Positions 23,281 through 31,743 of a stretch of DNA of 31,990 bases are shown here, piece by piece. A program made the position numbers and the translations under genes. Each line of letters opens with the position of its first letter. Positions within the stretch are counted from its first letter, which is position 1. The DNA lies in NCBI GenBank assembly GCA_021325365.1, contig JAJPHF010000127.1, positions 1 through 31,990 on the forward strand. Direction: 5' to 3'. A model generated the notes under the pieces. The model was not told the origin of the DNA and did no database searches. It saw nothing but the letters and a program-made list of their open reading frames with translations. This DNA is from Pseudomonadota bacterium (GTDB lineage: Bacteria > Chloroflexota > UBA6077 > JAJPHF01).

Positions 23281-24172
23281 AATCCTGCCCGACGAACGAG
23301 TATGGGGCCCACGGGCCGGTCAGCTGGACACTCACCCCTTGCGGCTCGTACGCGCGCGCCAGCTCGGCCGCGATTGCCCGGAACGCGTCGGCGGCGGTCG
23401 CATCGACCAACAAGGCCGCGCTCAGCATCAGCCGCGTCGGACCGGGCGCCGCCGCCCCCACAGCATTGCGTCGCGCCGCGGCACTTAGCGATTCGAGCCG
23501 GCCGAATATCGCGGCGAGCGCCTCCGCAGCCAGGCGATCGGCCGCCGCGGCGCGCAGCCGCTCGCGCCGCTTGCGGAGCAGGTAGGCCCGCCCGGGACTC
23601 GCCTGAGCGATCTCCGAGGCGAGCCGGCACAGCTCGTCGCTAGATTCGTTCACCGTGGCGAGCCAGCGTGCGTCGTCTCGGTACACCCTCAGCCCCCACT
23701 CGTACTTGCCACGCACCCGCTCCAGCAAGGTGCGAAACTCCTCCGCGCGCTCGCGGAGCAACGCCTCGACCCGCTCCGGCCCTCGGTAAACCGTGCCGAA
23801 TGCCATCGGCACCAGGGCCGGCGCAGCCGGTAGCAGGGCACGGACCGCATCCTCGTGCTGTACGGCGAGCGGCGCCAACCGCGGGAGGTCGGTCAGCAGC
23901 GCGTTGAGCGGCTCTTCTTCGAACGTCGCGCTCGGCACGCGGCTCACGGCAGCCACGAGGTCTCCCACGGTGATCGGAAACAGCGGCTCGCGCGGGTCGA
24001 GTCCTGACACCGCGCGGTTCGCCAAGAGTCGCTCGCCCTCGGTCCCGGCCTCAACGATCCCGTATAGGTAGAGGAGTGCCGGTGCTCCAGTGAGTGTGAC
24101 GTCTACCGCGCCGGCAGGCCGCTCTCCCGCATCGCGTGGCGAGCTTCCCCGGCGCCCGCCGATTGGGGTCAT
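23267..24172 (-). CDS. Gas vesicle protein GvpF/GvpL family (second copy)
   Basis: The 301-aa product is a GvpF/L assembly protein. In characterised systems GvpF contacts GvpA at the growing vesicle, and GvpL interacts with many accessory proteins. Visible hallmarks are LLYLYGIVEAG at the start of the N-terminal domain, the central LVPMAFGTVYRGPERVEALL, KYEWGLRVY, and the C-terminal VQLTGPWAPYSFVG. The first 28 residues are Gly/Arg/Pro-rich. The ATG overlaps the gvpG stop by 4 bases (ATGA), with AGGAG 5 bases upstream. It is much more alanine- and arginine-rich than the first copy. Which of the two is GvpF and which GvpL cannot be settled from sequence alone. Confidence 0.92.
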   Translation of the reverse strand: MTPIGGRRGSSPRDAGERPAGAVDVTLTGAPALLYLYGIVEAGTEGERLLANRAVSGLDPREPLFPITVGDLVAAVSRVPSATFEEEPLNALLTDLPRLAPLAVQHEDAVRALLPAAPALVPMAFGTVYRGPERVEALLRERAEEFRTLLERVRGKYEWGLRVYRDDARWLATVNESSDELCRLASEIAQASPGRAYLLRKRRERLRAAAADRLAAEALAAIFGRLESLSAAARRNAVGAAAPGPTRLMLSAALLVDATAADAFRAIAAELARAYEPQGVSVQLTGPWAPYSFVGQDYGAA

Positions 24173-24471
24173 GGCGGCTCCTGCCCGCTGTAGGTGATCG
24201 CGGGCGAATCGGGTTCCGCCGATGGGCGGGCGAGCGACTGGCGGTACTCGCGGGCCGCCCGCAGGCGGGCCATGATGTCCGCCTCCTGCGCGGCGTAGTC
24301 TTGCTCGGTGATCTCCCCCTCGTCGAGGTGAAGCTGCAGCTCAAGTAATTCTTCGCGGATACGGGCCTCGTCGTATAGCTCGCGCTCCGCCATCTCCTCG
24401 ATCCGGTTCAGTATGAAGCGGAATCCGGTCAGCGGCGCCGTGAGCGGAGCGGTGAGCAGCTTCAACAGCAT
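24169..24471 (-). CDS. gvpG: Gas vesicle protein GvpG
   Basis: The 100-aa product is a charged, helical GvpG: LLKLLTAPLTAPLTGFRFIL at the start, then NRIEEMAERELYDEARIREE, then LLELQLHLDEGEITEQDYAA, a typical coiled-coil-forming arrangement with a DEGEIT turn. The tail is Ser/Pro-rich. GvpG is a small assembly factor that binds GvpF/L-type proteins. Its ATG overlaps the upstream gvpF stop as TGATG and its own stop overlaps the next ATG, so the three are translationally coupled. Confidence 0.93.
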   Translation of the reverse strand: MLLKLLTAPLTAPLTGFRFILNRIEEMAERELYDEARIREELLELQLHLDEGEITEQDYAAQEADIMARLRAAREYRQSLARPSAEPDSPAITYSGQEPP

Positions 24472-25298
24472 CAGCCCGAGGTCCCTGCGCGCTCTAGCTT
24501 GAGGCGAATATTCACGAAGTTGTATGGCGGCCAGGGGCCAGTGTAAAGAAAGCGCAGCTTGCCCTCGTAGCGCTGGGCGATCTCCTGCACCTTCTGATCG
24601 AAGGCGCCCGCGCTGCTGCGCTCCACCAGGAAGGCGGCGTTCAGGATCATCTTGTCGCCAATGGGTTTGTTGTGCCGCGAGGCAATGGCGCAGTCGCGCA
24701 GGTGATCGTAGATCTCGCGGACGTATGCGTCCGACTTCTCACTCATCGCCTGTTCCACCAGGCGGCCAAGTTGCATGCGTGCGAAGTACGTGGAGGTCTG
24801 TCGGTTGGACATGATTTCGTCCTTCAACCGCCCGATCTCCTCGCTTTCGTCCTCGACCTCTTTCAGTACCGTCTCGGGCGTCCAGTTCACCTTCAGCCCG
24901 AACTCGATCTTGTCCTTCATCTTCTCCAGCACGTCGCGCAAGGCATCGGCCGTGTCCTTCAGGAACTCGACCACGTCCTCCTCAGTGCGAAACACCGTGC
25001 CGAAGCTCATCGGAATGACTGTGAACTCCTTCATCACCGTCTCATTGACGTGCTCGTAGGTCAGCGCGTTCTCCCTCGTCGGGTCGTAGACCATCACGGG
25101 GGTATCCGACACGACCGCCGCCAACCCGCCGTGATGGATGGTGTACACTTCATCGCCACGGCCGCCCATACCGATGTTCCCGAAACTGCGGGGCACGTCC
25201 GCCTCGATGATGCAATAGACCAGCTTGCCCTCGTCGGGGTCGCGCGCCGACGGACGCTCGTCAATAGCAGCCAGGAGCCCCTCCTCTTCCGCGGTCAT
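24471..25298 (-). CDS. gvpF: Gas vesicle protein GvpF/GvpL family (first copy)
   Basis: The 275-aa product is the first gene of the gas-vesicle operon. It shows KLVYCIIEADV at the N-terminal domain, FTVIPMSFGTVFRTEEDVVE, KDKIEFGLKVNW, a lysine/glutamate-rich helical middle, NAAFLVERSSAGAFDQKV, and the terminal FLYTGPWPPYNFVNIRL that marks GvpF/GvpL. ATG 25298 is chosen because GGTGAT (end of an extended Shine-Dalgarno) lies 3 bases upstream. The 34 codons before it are not GvpF-like. It is less GC-rich and more lysine-rich than the second copy, closer to canonical family members. It likely acts as a chaperone for GvpA during nucleation. Confidence 0.93.
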   Translation of the reverse strand: MTAEEEGLLAAIDERPSARDPDEGKLVYCIIEADVPRSFGNIGMGGRGDEVYTIHHGGLAAVVSDTPVMVYDPTRENALTYEHVNETVMKEFTVIPMSFGTVFRTEEDVVEFLKDTADALRDVLEKMKDKIEFGLKVNWTPETVLKEVEDESEEIGRLKDEIMSNRQTSTYFARMQLGRLVEQAMSEKSDAYVREIYDHLRDCAIASRHNKPIGDKMILNAAFLVERSSAGAFDQKVQEIAQRYEGKLRFLYTGPWPPYNFVNIRLKLERAGTSG

Positions 25299-25583
25299 CA
25301 GATCACCCCACGACAGAATAGCAGGTGTATAGGGCCCGGAGAACCACCCGGCCCGGCATGATACGCCCGGGGCCAAAAGGCAGGCCAGCGGCGTCGGCAC
25401 GCCACGCGCAGTCTACGCGCGCAGCAAGATGTATGCCAATAAGATCCCGGGGCAGCAGCAGCGATATGCTTGACGCGCCCCCCCGTCGATGCCAAGCTAT
25501 AGGCACCATTGGCGGCTCAACTCTTCGGCCGCAACACGGGCCCCAACCTCGCGACCACCTCTGACAGAAAGGCTGCGCTACCC
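25299..25583. other. Divergent promoter region between the gas-vesicle operon and the TPR gene
   Basis: This 285-bp gap must contain the gas-vesicle operon promoter (minus strand) and the TPR gene promoter (plus strand). On the minus strand, TTGGCA then 18 bases then TAGACT is a weak candidate, as is TTCTCC then 17 bases then TATTCT nearer the gene. On the plus strand, TTGACG near 25468 lacks a well-placed -10. I see no clear inverted-repeat operator. Confidence 0.3.
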
Positions 25584-27092
25584 ATGCATGTTACCCTTCG
25601 CATGGCCGCCGTGCTGGCCGCAAGCCTGGCGCTCGTCTCCGGTGCCTTCACGCCGTTCACACCGCGAGCGCTGGCAGCACCGGTGGGTCAGTTCGACTAC
25701 CAGGGACGCGCCGCGCAACGCTTCGAGGCGGGCGACTTCCAGGGCGCCGTCGACGACTACACCCGCGCCATCCAAGGCAACCGCAACAACGACCGCAGTC
25801 GCGCCGACGCGTACGTGGGACGGGGCAATGCGCTCGCGCGGCTCGGCAACCTCACCGCCGCCATCGACGACTTCACCCACTCCCTGCTGTTCGCCAACAC
25901 GCCGGAGGCGTACGTCGGACGGGCCGATGCGCGGGCGCGGCAGGGCGACGTGCAGGGTGCGATGGACGACTACGCGACGGCGCTGCGCCTGACCGCCAAT
26001 AGCCCGGCGGCCGCCGACGTGTACAGCGCTCGCGCTACCATGCGGGCCGCACGCGGCGATACGGCTGGGGCGCTCGACGACTTGGCGCAGGCGATCCGCC
26101 TCCGCCCGACCGCCGATCTCTATACGACTCGCGCGGACCTGCGGATGAAGGCCGGCGACCGCGAGGGCGCGATGCAGGACCTGGCACAGGCCATCGCCAT
26201 CAACCCCAACTCGGTGGACGCGCTCAGCGCACAGGCCGGCGCGCTCGCGGACAGCGGCAACCCGCAGGCGGCCATCGAGTACTTCAATCGCGTCCTGGCG
26301 ATCGATCCCCGCGCGGTGGATGCCTACAGCGGCCGAGGCTACGCCCGCTCGGCGCTCGGCGATACGAACGGCGCCATCGAGGATTTCAGCCTGGTCTTGC
26401 AGCTGAATCCCAACGCGGCGGACGCTTACAGCGGCCGCGCCTACGCGCGCTCCAGCGCGGGCGACGTGGCCGGCGCCATCGACGACTTCACCCGGGCCAT
26501 CCAACTCAATCCCAACCTCGCCGATGCCTACCTGGGGCGCGCCTACGCGCGCATTACAGAGAATGACACCACGGGCGCCATTGACGATTTTTCTCAGGCC
26601 ATTAGTCTCAATCCGAACCTGGTCGACGCTTACGACGGCCGCGGCAACGCGCGCGCCAGCAGCGGGGATGCGCAAGGCGCCCTTGAGGATTTCACGCAGA
26701 TCATCCGGCTCCGGCCCACTGCTGCCGCCTACAGCAGCCGCGCCTACGCGAACGCAACGCTCGGCAACCCGCAGGCGGCCATCGACGACTTCACGCAGGC
26801 CATCCAGCTCGATCCGCGGCTCGCCGATGCCTACAGCGGCCGCGCGTACGCTCGCGTGGCGATGGGTGACACGCGGGGCGCAATCGACGACTTCAGCCAG
26901 GCGCTGGCGATCGACGACACCCTGGCCGATGTATACATGGGCCGGGGCTACGCGCGCGGCGAGCTGGGCGACCGCGCCGGCGCCCGCGCCGACATGCAGC
27001 GCGCAGCCGATCTCTTCGCGGCGCAGGGCAAGCCCGACCAGGCCCGGGACGCGCGCAACGCCATCGACGACTTCGCGGACGACGAAGAGTAA
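25584..27092 (+). CDS. Secreted/periplasmic TPR-repeat protein (13 repeats)
   Basis: The 502-aa product has an N-terminal signal peptide (MHVTLRMAAVLAASLALVSG, cleavage likely near PRALAAPVG). About 13 consecutive 34-residue tetratricopeptide units follow, of the form ADAYSGRAYARxxxGDxxGA then IDDFTQAIQLNPNL. The repeats are most alike in the C-terminal two thirds, suggesting recent internal duplication. It ends in an acidic DDFADDEE tail. TPR superhelices bind other proteins, and no catalytic domain is present. The start at 25584 is chosen so that the signal peptide begins the protein; an in-frame ATG at 25509 would add 25 unlikely residues. It is divergent from gvpF, but a functional link is unproven. 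Confidence 0.9.
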   Translation: MHVTLRMAAVLAASLALVSGAFTPFTPRALAAPVGQFDYQGRAAQRFEAGDFQGAVDDYTRAIQGNRNNDRSRADAYVGRGNALARLGNLTAAIDDFTHSLLFANTPEAYVGRADARARQGDVQGAMDDYATALRLTANSPAAADVYSARATMRAARGDTAGALDDLAQAIRLRPTADLYTTRADLRMKAGDREGAMQDLAQAIAINPNSVDALSAQAGALADSGNPQAAIEYFNRVLAIDPRAVDAYSGRGYARSALGDTNGAIEDFSLVLQLNPNAADAYSGRAYARSSAGDVAGAIDDFTRAIQLNPNLADAYLGRAYARITENDTTGAIDDFSQAISLNPNLVDAYDGRGNARASSGDAQGALEDFTQIIRLRPTAAAYSSRAYANATLGNPQAAIDDFTQAIQLDPRLADAYSGRAYARVAMGDTRGAIDDFSQALAIDDTLADVYMGRGYARGELGDRAGARADMQRAADLFAAQGKPDQARDARNAIDDFADDEE

Positions 27093-27254
27093 CCGACGTG
27101 CCCTCGACCCCTCCTCGCGGCATGGAATGGGGTGGACCGGAACGACACATCGCAGTCCACTACCCAAGCCGCGCTCAACCGAGCGGGGGCAACGGCCCCG
27201 GCGCCGTCTGCCCCCCTTCCTTACACAACGGCGACGTGGCGGCCTTCGCACCGG
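27093..27254. other. Convergent intergenic gap
   Basis: The TPR gene and glcF end facing each other across 162 bp. I see no clear T-tailed hairpin. The glcF-proximal part (about 27265-27300) is a C-rich/G-rich repeat-like stretch that encodes the low-complexity GlcF tail. Confidence 0.35.
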
Positions 27255-28601
27255 CTAAGCCGGCTCCCCGCTTGCCTCGGAGGGAAGAGGGGCCGGGGGA
27301 GTCCGGTACGCCTCGTCGAGCAACTCGACGAGATGGCGGACGCGGATAGGGCTGCCGATCTCGGCCAGACCCGCTTGGAGCTGGAGCATGCAGCCGGGAT
27401 TGGCCGAGACGATGACCTCAGGTGTCATGTCGAGGGCATTGGCGAGCTTGCGCCGGCGGAGGTCGCCGGACAGGCCCGGATTGGTGAGATTGTAGATGCC
27501 CGCGCTACCACAGCACAGGTCGGATTCAGCCATCTCCACGAGCTGCACGCCGGGGATCGCCCGCAAGAGCTGGCGCGGCTGGGTCTTGATGCCCTGCGCG
27601 TGGACGAGGTGACACGGCTCCTGGTAGGTGACCCGCAGGTCGAGCCGGCCGGGCGGCGGGACGAGATCGAGCGCGGCCAGGTACTCGGTCACGTCCTTGA
27701 CCTTGGCGGCCATGGCCGCGGCGCGCTCGGCGTAGGCCGGGTCGTCGGCGAGCAGGTGGCCGTACTCCTTGAGCGCGGCGCCGCAGCCGGCGGCATTCAC
27801 GACGATCGCCTCGACGTCGAGCCGCTCGAACGCCTCGACGTTGCGCCGCATGAGCGCACGGCCGTCGTCCAAGAGGCCCGCGTGGACGTGCAGCGCGCCG
27901 CAGCAGCCCTGGCCGGGCGGGGCGACGACCTCGCAGCCGTTCGCCGCCAGCACGCGGGCCGTCGCACGGTCGATCTCCGCGTAGGCGGTGCTCATCACGC
28001 AGCCGGCGAACAACGCGACGCGCCGCTGCGCTGTCCCCGTGGGCATCCAGGTCTGGCCCTTAGGCACCAGGAACTGGCGGTCGATGGCGGGCAGCATCCG
28101 CTCGCGCTCGGCCAGGCCGGCGACGCGCAATAGGCCGGTGGCGCGGGCGAGCCGTTGCAGCCCCGTGCGCTGGTACAGGCGCAGCAGCCCGGCGAACAGC
28201 CGAAAGCGCGGCATCGAGGCGAAGAGACCGCCGAAGACCACCCGCCTAAGCAGGCGCTGCGACCACGGTCGCGGCGTCGCGCGCTCGATCTGGGCGCGGG
28301 CCGCCTCGACGAGCTGGCCGTACTGCACGCCGGAGGGGCACACCGCCTCGCAGGCACGGCAGTCGAGGCACTGGTACATCTGCTCACGGAAGACTGGCGA
28401 GTCGAGACCGATGCGCCCTTCGGCCACCTGGCGGATCAGGTGGATGCGGCCCCGCGGCGAGGACGGCTCGACGTAGCGCTCGCGGTACGTCGGACAGTTT
28501 GGCAGGCACAGTCCGCAGTGGACGCACGTCTGCAGGATGTTGTCGGACGGCACGTCGGGTGACGTGAAGCCCGCTCGAGGAGGCGCTGCGGTCGTGTCCA
28601 C
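27255..28601 (-). CDS. glcF: Glycolate oxidase iron-sulfur subunit GlcF
   Basis: The 448-aa product has two N-terminal 4Fe-4S motifs: CVHCGLCLPNC (Cys26, 29, 32, 36) and CLDCRACEAVC (Cys78, 81, 84, 88). Two C-terminal CCG domains follow (GCCGALHVHAG and LCCGSAGIYN), as in GlcF and heterodisulfide-reductase subunit D. It passes electrons from the GlcD/GlcE flavoproteins to the respiratory chain at the membrane. The last 15 or so residues (PPAPLPSEASGEPA) come from repeat-like DNA. GTG 28601 has only a weak purine-rich site upstream. It lies 79 bp after glcE and completes the operon. Confidence 0.93.
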   Translation of the reverse strand: MDTTAAPPRAGFTSPDVPSDNILQTCVHCGLCLPNCPTYRERYVEPSSPRGRIHLIRQVAEGRIGLDSPVFREQMYQCLDCRACEAVCPSGVQYGQLVEAARAQIERATPRPWSQRLLRRVVFGGLFASMPRFRLFAGLLRLYQRTGLQRLARATGLLRVAGLAERERMLPAIDRQFLVPKGQTWMPTGTAQRRVALFAGCVMSTAYAEIDRATARVLAANGCEVVAPPGQGCCGALHVHAGLLDDGRALMRRNVEAFERLDVEAIVVNAAGCGAALKEYGHLLADDPAYAERAAAMAAKVKDVTEYLAALDLVPPPGRLDLRVTYQEPCHLVHAQGIKTQPRQLLRAIPGVQLVEMAESDLCCGSAGIYNLTNPGLSGDLRRRKLANALDMTPEVIVSANPGCMLQLQAGLAEIGSPIRVRHLVELLDEAYRTPPAPLPSEASGEPA

Positions 28602-28680
28602 GGCTCTTACCGCCTGCGAGGCTGGGATGCGCCTGGGCCACCGCCAGGGGCCAGGCGCTCGGCGCGGCAGGGCGCCCGGG

Positions 28681-30150
28681 CTAGATGCGGCCCACGTAGC
28701 GCCCGGGGTTCAGGATGCCACTGGGGTCAAAGCGCGCCTTTAGCTCGCGCATGACCGCGAGCCCCGCCGGCTCGCGGCCCCACAGCGGCAGGTTCTCCTT
28801 CGCCACCGTGGGGCAGGAGAGCACGACCGACTGCCCCCAGCGACGCACCAGCTCGGTCTGCAGCGCCCAGAGCGCCCAGGCGAACACCGCGGGCAGCGCG
28901 TCCTCCGGCTGCCCCACGCGCAGGTAGATGATACCAGAGCCCGCGTCGGCGAACTGGAGGCAGCGGAGGTCCACCTGGCCCGCCACCTCGGCCACGCCCG
29001 CCATTACCGCCGGCAGGTCGCTGGGCACGACGCTGAGCTTGAGCAATGCGCTGTTGCGCGGGTCGGCGTCGAGCGTCTGAAACGCCAGCAGGCCGTCCCA
29101 GAAGGTTGCCGCAGCATCGGCCGCCAGCGCGCGCGCGTCGGCGGCGCCCCAGACCCCGGCGCGGCTGCAGACTTCGCGGACCTGGCGCGCGGTCGTCACC
29201 TCGGCGCCCTCGAAGCGTGCGGCCAGCGCGGCGCCGGCAGTGCCCGGGCTGCCGCTGGCCGACGGACGCACGCCCAGGCCGCCGGCGACGACGCCGTCGA
29301 GCACGACCACGGCGCAGGGCAGTAGCTGCGACGCGAGCAGCGACTCGGCGGCGACGAGCGCGGCGTCGAGCGCGGCGAAGCTGAGCACGGCGGTGCCGTC
29401 GGCCGGCGGGCGCGGCGAGAGCTTGAAGTTCAGCTCGACGATCACGGCCAGCGTGCCGAGCGAGCCGACGTACAGCTTCATCATGTCGTAGCCGGAGACG
29501 TTCTTCACGACCATGCCGCCGCCGCGCGTGAGCGTGCCGTCGGGGTGAGCCGCGCGCACGCCGATGAGCGCGTCGCGGGCGGTGCCGTAGCGGAAGCGAC
29601 GCGGGCCGGAAAGGTTGGCGGCGACGAGGCCGCCGAGCGTCGCCGTTTCGGGCCGCGGGCAGTCGAGCGCGAGCCGCTGGCCGTGAGCCGCGAGTACCGC
29701 GTCGAGTGCGGCGAAGCTGACGCCCGCCTGGACCGCTAGCGTGAGGTCGGCGGGCTCGTAGGCGACAACCTGGCTCAGCCGGCGCAGGTCGAGCGCGAGG
29801 TCGGCGGCGCGGGGCGGATAGCCGAGCGCCATCGCCGTGCCGCCGCCCCAGGGGATCACGGCGGCGCCGGCCTCGTTCGCCAGCGCCAGCACTGCGACCA
29901 CTTCCTCTGCGCTGCCGGGCGCGGCGACCAGCGCGGGCGTCAGATCGTCGACACGGTATGCCGCGCACCGCTCGCCGGCGTACACCCAATCGGCGCCCAG
30001 CGCGTCCACCAAGCGTCGCTGGAGCGCGACCGCCGCGTCAGGTGCGAGGGGCCGTGGGCTGAGGGCCGGGGGCCAGAGACTATCGTCTCCCGCTGGCCCC
30101 TGCCCCCCGCCCGCAGGTCGCTGCGCCGGGCCTTGCGCCTCAGTGGCCAT
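28681..30150 (-). CDS. glcE: Glycolate oxidase FAD-binding subunit GlcE
   Basis: The 489-aa product has the PCMH-type FAD-binding domain of the GlcD/GlcE family. VIPWGGGTAMALGYPP corresponds to the FAD phosphate loop. ETATLGGLVAANLSGPRRFR and GGGMVVKNVSGYDMMKLYVG then SLGTLAVIVELNFKL match GlcE. The C-terminal FARFDPSGILNPGRYV-like segment (ARFDPSGILNPGRYVG) is the usual end. The first 40 residues are Pro/Gly/Ala-rich, and the true start may be internal. ATG 30150 overlaps the glcD stop by 11 bases, implying translational coupling. It is longer than E. coli GlcE (about 350 aa), mostly in the middle domain. Confidence 0.92.
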   Translation of the reverse strand: MATEAQGPAQRPAGGGQGPAGDDSLWPPALSPRPLAPDAAVALQRRLVDALGADWVYAGERCAAYRVDDLTPALVAAPGSAEEVVAVLALANEAGAAVIPWGGGTAMALGYPPRAADLALDLRRLSQVVAYEPADLTLAVQAGVSFAALDAVLAAHGQRLALDCPRPETATLGGLVAANLSGPRRFRYGTARDALIGVRAAHPDGTLTRGGGMVVKNVSGYDMMKLYVGSLGTLAVIVELNFKLSPRPPADGTAVLSFAALDAALVAAESLLASQLLPCAVVVLDGVVAGGLGVRPSASGSPGTAGAALAARFEGAEVTTARQVREVCSRAGVWGAADARALAADAAATFWDGLLAFQTLDADPRNSALLKLSVVPSDLPAVMAGVAEVAGQVDLRCLQFADAGSGIIYLRVGQPEDALPAVFAWALWALQTELVRRWGQSVVLSCPTVAKENLPLWGREPAGLAVMRELKARFDPSGILNPGRYVGRI

Positions 30151-31591
30151 ATTCGGCCAGCAGCGCCGCGTGGCGGCTGTCCTGGCGCACTTCGCGCACC
30201 TCCGCGCAGGACACGCGGCTGGGGAAGATCTTGTCCGGGTTGAACAGGTCGCGCGGGTTGAAGCTGCCCTTCAGCCGCGCCATCGCCGCCAGGTCGTCGG
30301 CCGTGAAGATCAGCGCCATCTGCTCCTTCTTCTCCAGGCCGATGCCGTGCTCGCCCGAGATCGTGCCGCCCATGTCGATGCAGGTCTGGAGGATCTCCAC
30401 GCCGGCGCGCAGCACGCGCTCGACGGCCCCTTGGTCGCGGCGGTCGAACAGGATCAGCGGGTGCAGGTTGCCGTCGCCCGCGTGGAAGACGTTGGCGATG
30501 CGCAGGTCGTACTCGCGGCTCACCGCCTCGACGCGCGCCAGCGTGGCGGGCAGCTTCGTGCGCGGCACGACGCCGTCCTGCATGTAGTAGCTGGGGGCCA
30601 GCCGGCCCATCGCGCCGAACGCCATCTTGCGAGCGTTCCACAACGCCGCCCGCTCCTCGGCGGTGGCCGCGACGCGCACGCTGCGGGCCGCATTGTCGCG
30701 ACAGATGGCGGCGATGCGCTCGATGGCGAGGTCCAGGCCCTCGCCGAGCCCGTCGACCTCGATCAGCAGCACGGCGCCCACGTCGGGCGGGAAGCCGACG
30801 TGGTACGCCTCCTCGACGGCCTGGCAGACGAGCCGGTCCATCATCTCCATCGCGGCCGGCACGATCCCCTGGGCGATCACCGCCGAGACGGTGTTCGAGG
30901 CGTCAACCACGTTGTCGAACTGGGCGAGCAGCACGCGCACCGCCTCGGGCAGGCGCGTCAGGCGCAACAGCGCCTTGGTGACGATGCCCAGGGTGCCCTC
31001 GGAGCCGACGATCACGCCGGTGAGATCGTAGCCGGGCGTGTCGAGCCCCGGGCCGCCCGTCCAGACTAACTCGCCGCTCGGCAGCACCACCTCCAGCGCT
31101 AGCACGTGGTTCGTGGTCACGCCATAGGCCAGACAGTGCGGCCCGCCGGAGTTCTCGGCCACGTTGCCGCCGATCGTGCAGGCTTTCTGGCTGGAGGGGT
31201 CGGGCACGTAGTAGTAGCCGTGCGGGCTCGTGGCCATGGAGAGGTCGAGGTTGATGACGCCGGGCTCGACCAGCGCGCGGCGGTTGCGGTAGTCCAGCTC
31301 CAGGATACGGTTCATGCGGGTCATGGCGACCTGGATGCCGCCGCGCTTGGCAACCGCGCCGCCCGACAGTCCCGTGCCGGCGCCGCGCGGCACGATCGGC
31401 ACGTCGGCCTCGTTCGCCAGGCGGACGATCTCGACGACCTGCTCGGCGCGCGTGGGCAGCACGACAACCGAGGGCTCGTGGACGTCGAAGGCGCCGTCGT
31501 ACTCGTAGATGGCCAGCTCGTCCGGCCGGTGCACGACGCCATCCGGCCCCAGGACCTGCTGCAGCCGCGCGACCAGCTCAGTGCGCTCCAT
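30140..31591 (-). CDS. glcD: Glycolate oxidase subunit GlcD (FAD-linked 2-hydroxyacid oxidase)
   Basis: The 483-aa product is the catalytic flavoprotein that oxidises glycolate (or D-lactate-like 2-hydroxyacids) to the 2-oxo acid. It has PRGAGTGLSGG at 68-78, PDPSSQKACTIGGNVAENSGG, VIVGSEGTLGIVTKALLRL, FHAGDGNLHP and GEHGIGLEKK, all typical of the VAO/PCMH family. The ending FNPRDLFNPDKIFPS and short tail are also usual. ATG 31591 is chosen because the conserved protein begins here. The open frame continues another 65 codons upstream only through the leader element. The order glcD-glcE-glcF is that of E. coli, but no glcC-type regulator is present. D-lactate dehydrogenase is an alternative substrate assignment. 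Confidence 0.94.
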   Translation of the reverse strand: MERTELVARLQQVLGPDGVVHRPDELAIYEYDGAFDVHEPSVVVLPTRAEQVVEIVRLANEADVPIVPRGAGTGLSGGAVAKRGGIQVAMTRMNRILELDYRNRRALVEPGVINLDLSMATSPHGYYYVPDPSSQKACTIGGNVAENSGGPHCLAYGVTTNHVLALEVVLPSGELVWTGGPGLDTPGYDLTGVIVGSEGTLGIVTKALLRLTRLPEAVRVLLAQFDNVVDASNTVSAVIAQGIVPAAMEMMDRLVCQAVEEAYHVGFPPDVGAVLLIEVDGLGEGLDLAIERIAAICRDNAARSVRVAATAEERAALWNARKMAFGAMGRLAPSYYMQDGVVPRTKLPATLARVEAVSREYDLRIANVFHAGDGNLHPLILFDRRDQGAVERVLRAGVEILQTCIDMGGTISGEHGIGLEKKEQMALIFTADDLAAMARLKGSFNPRDLFNPDKIFPSRVSCAEVREVRQDSRHAALLAEYGH

Positions 31592-31640
31592 CGCTCTGCT
31601 CTCTCTGCCGTGTAGCGCCCCCGGACGCCTCTCTGGGGGC

Positions 31641-31649
31641 ACCATAGCA
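31641..31649 (-). promoter_or_regulatory. Possible extended -10 promoter element of glcDEF
   Basis: On the minus strand TGCTATGGT fits TGnTAnnnT and lies about 50 bp before the glcD ATG, matching TGGTAGAGT at 13725-13733 in position. No clear -35 is seen. Confidence 0.3.
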
Positions 31650-31743
31650 CGCTTTGGCCCGTGGAGACGAGCCACATAGCCCAATCGGGTGTTTCCCGCG
31701 GTTCGGCGTCGCGTGGTCGGGGCGCGGCCCGACCGGACGTGAG

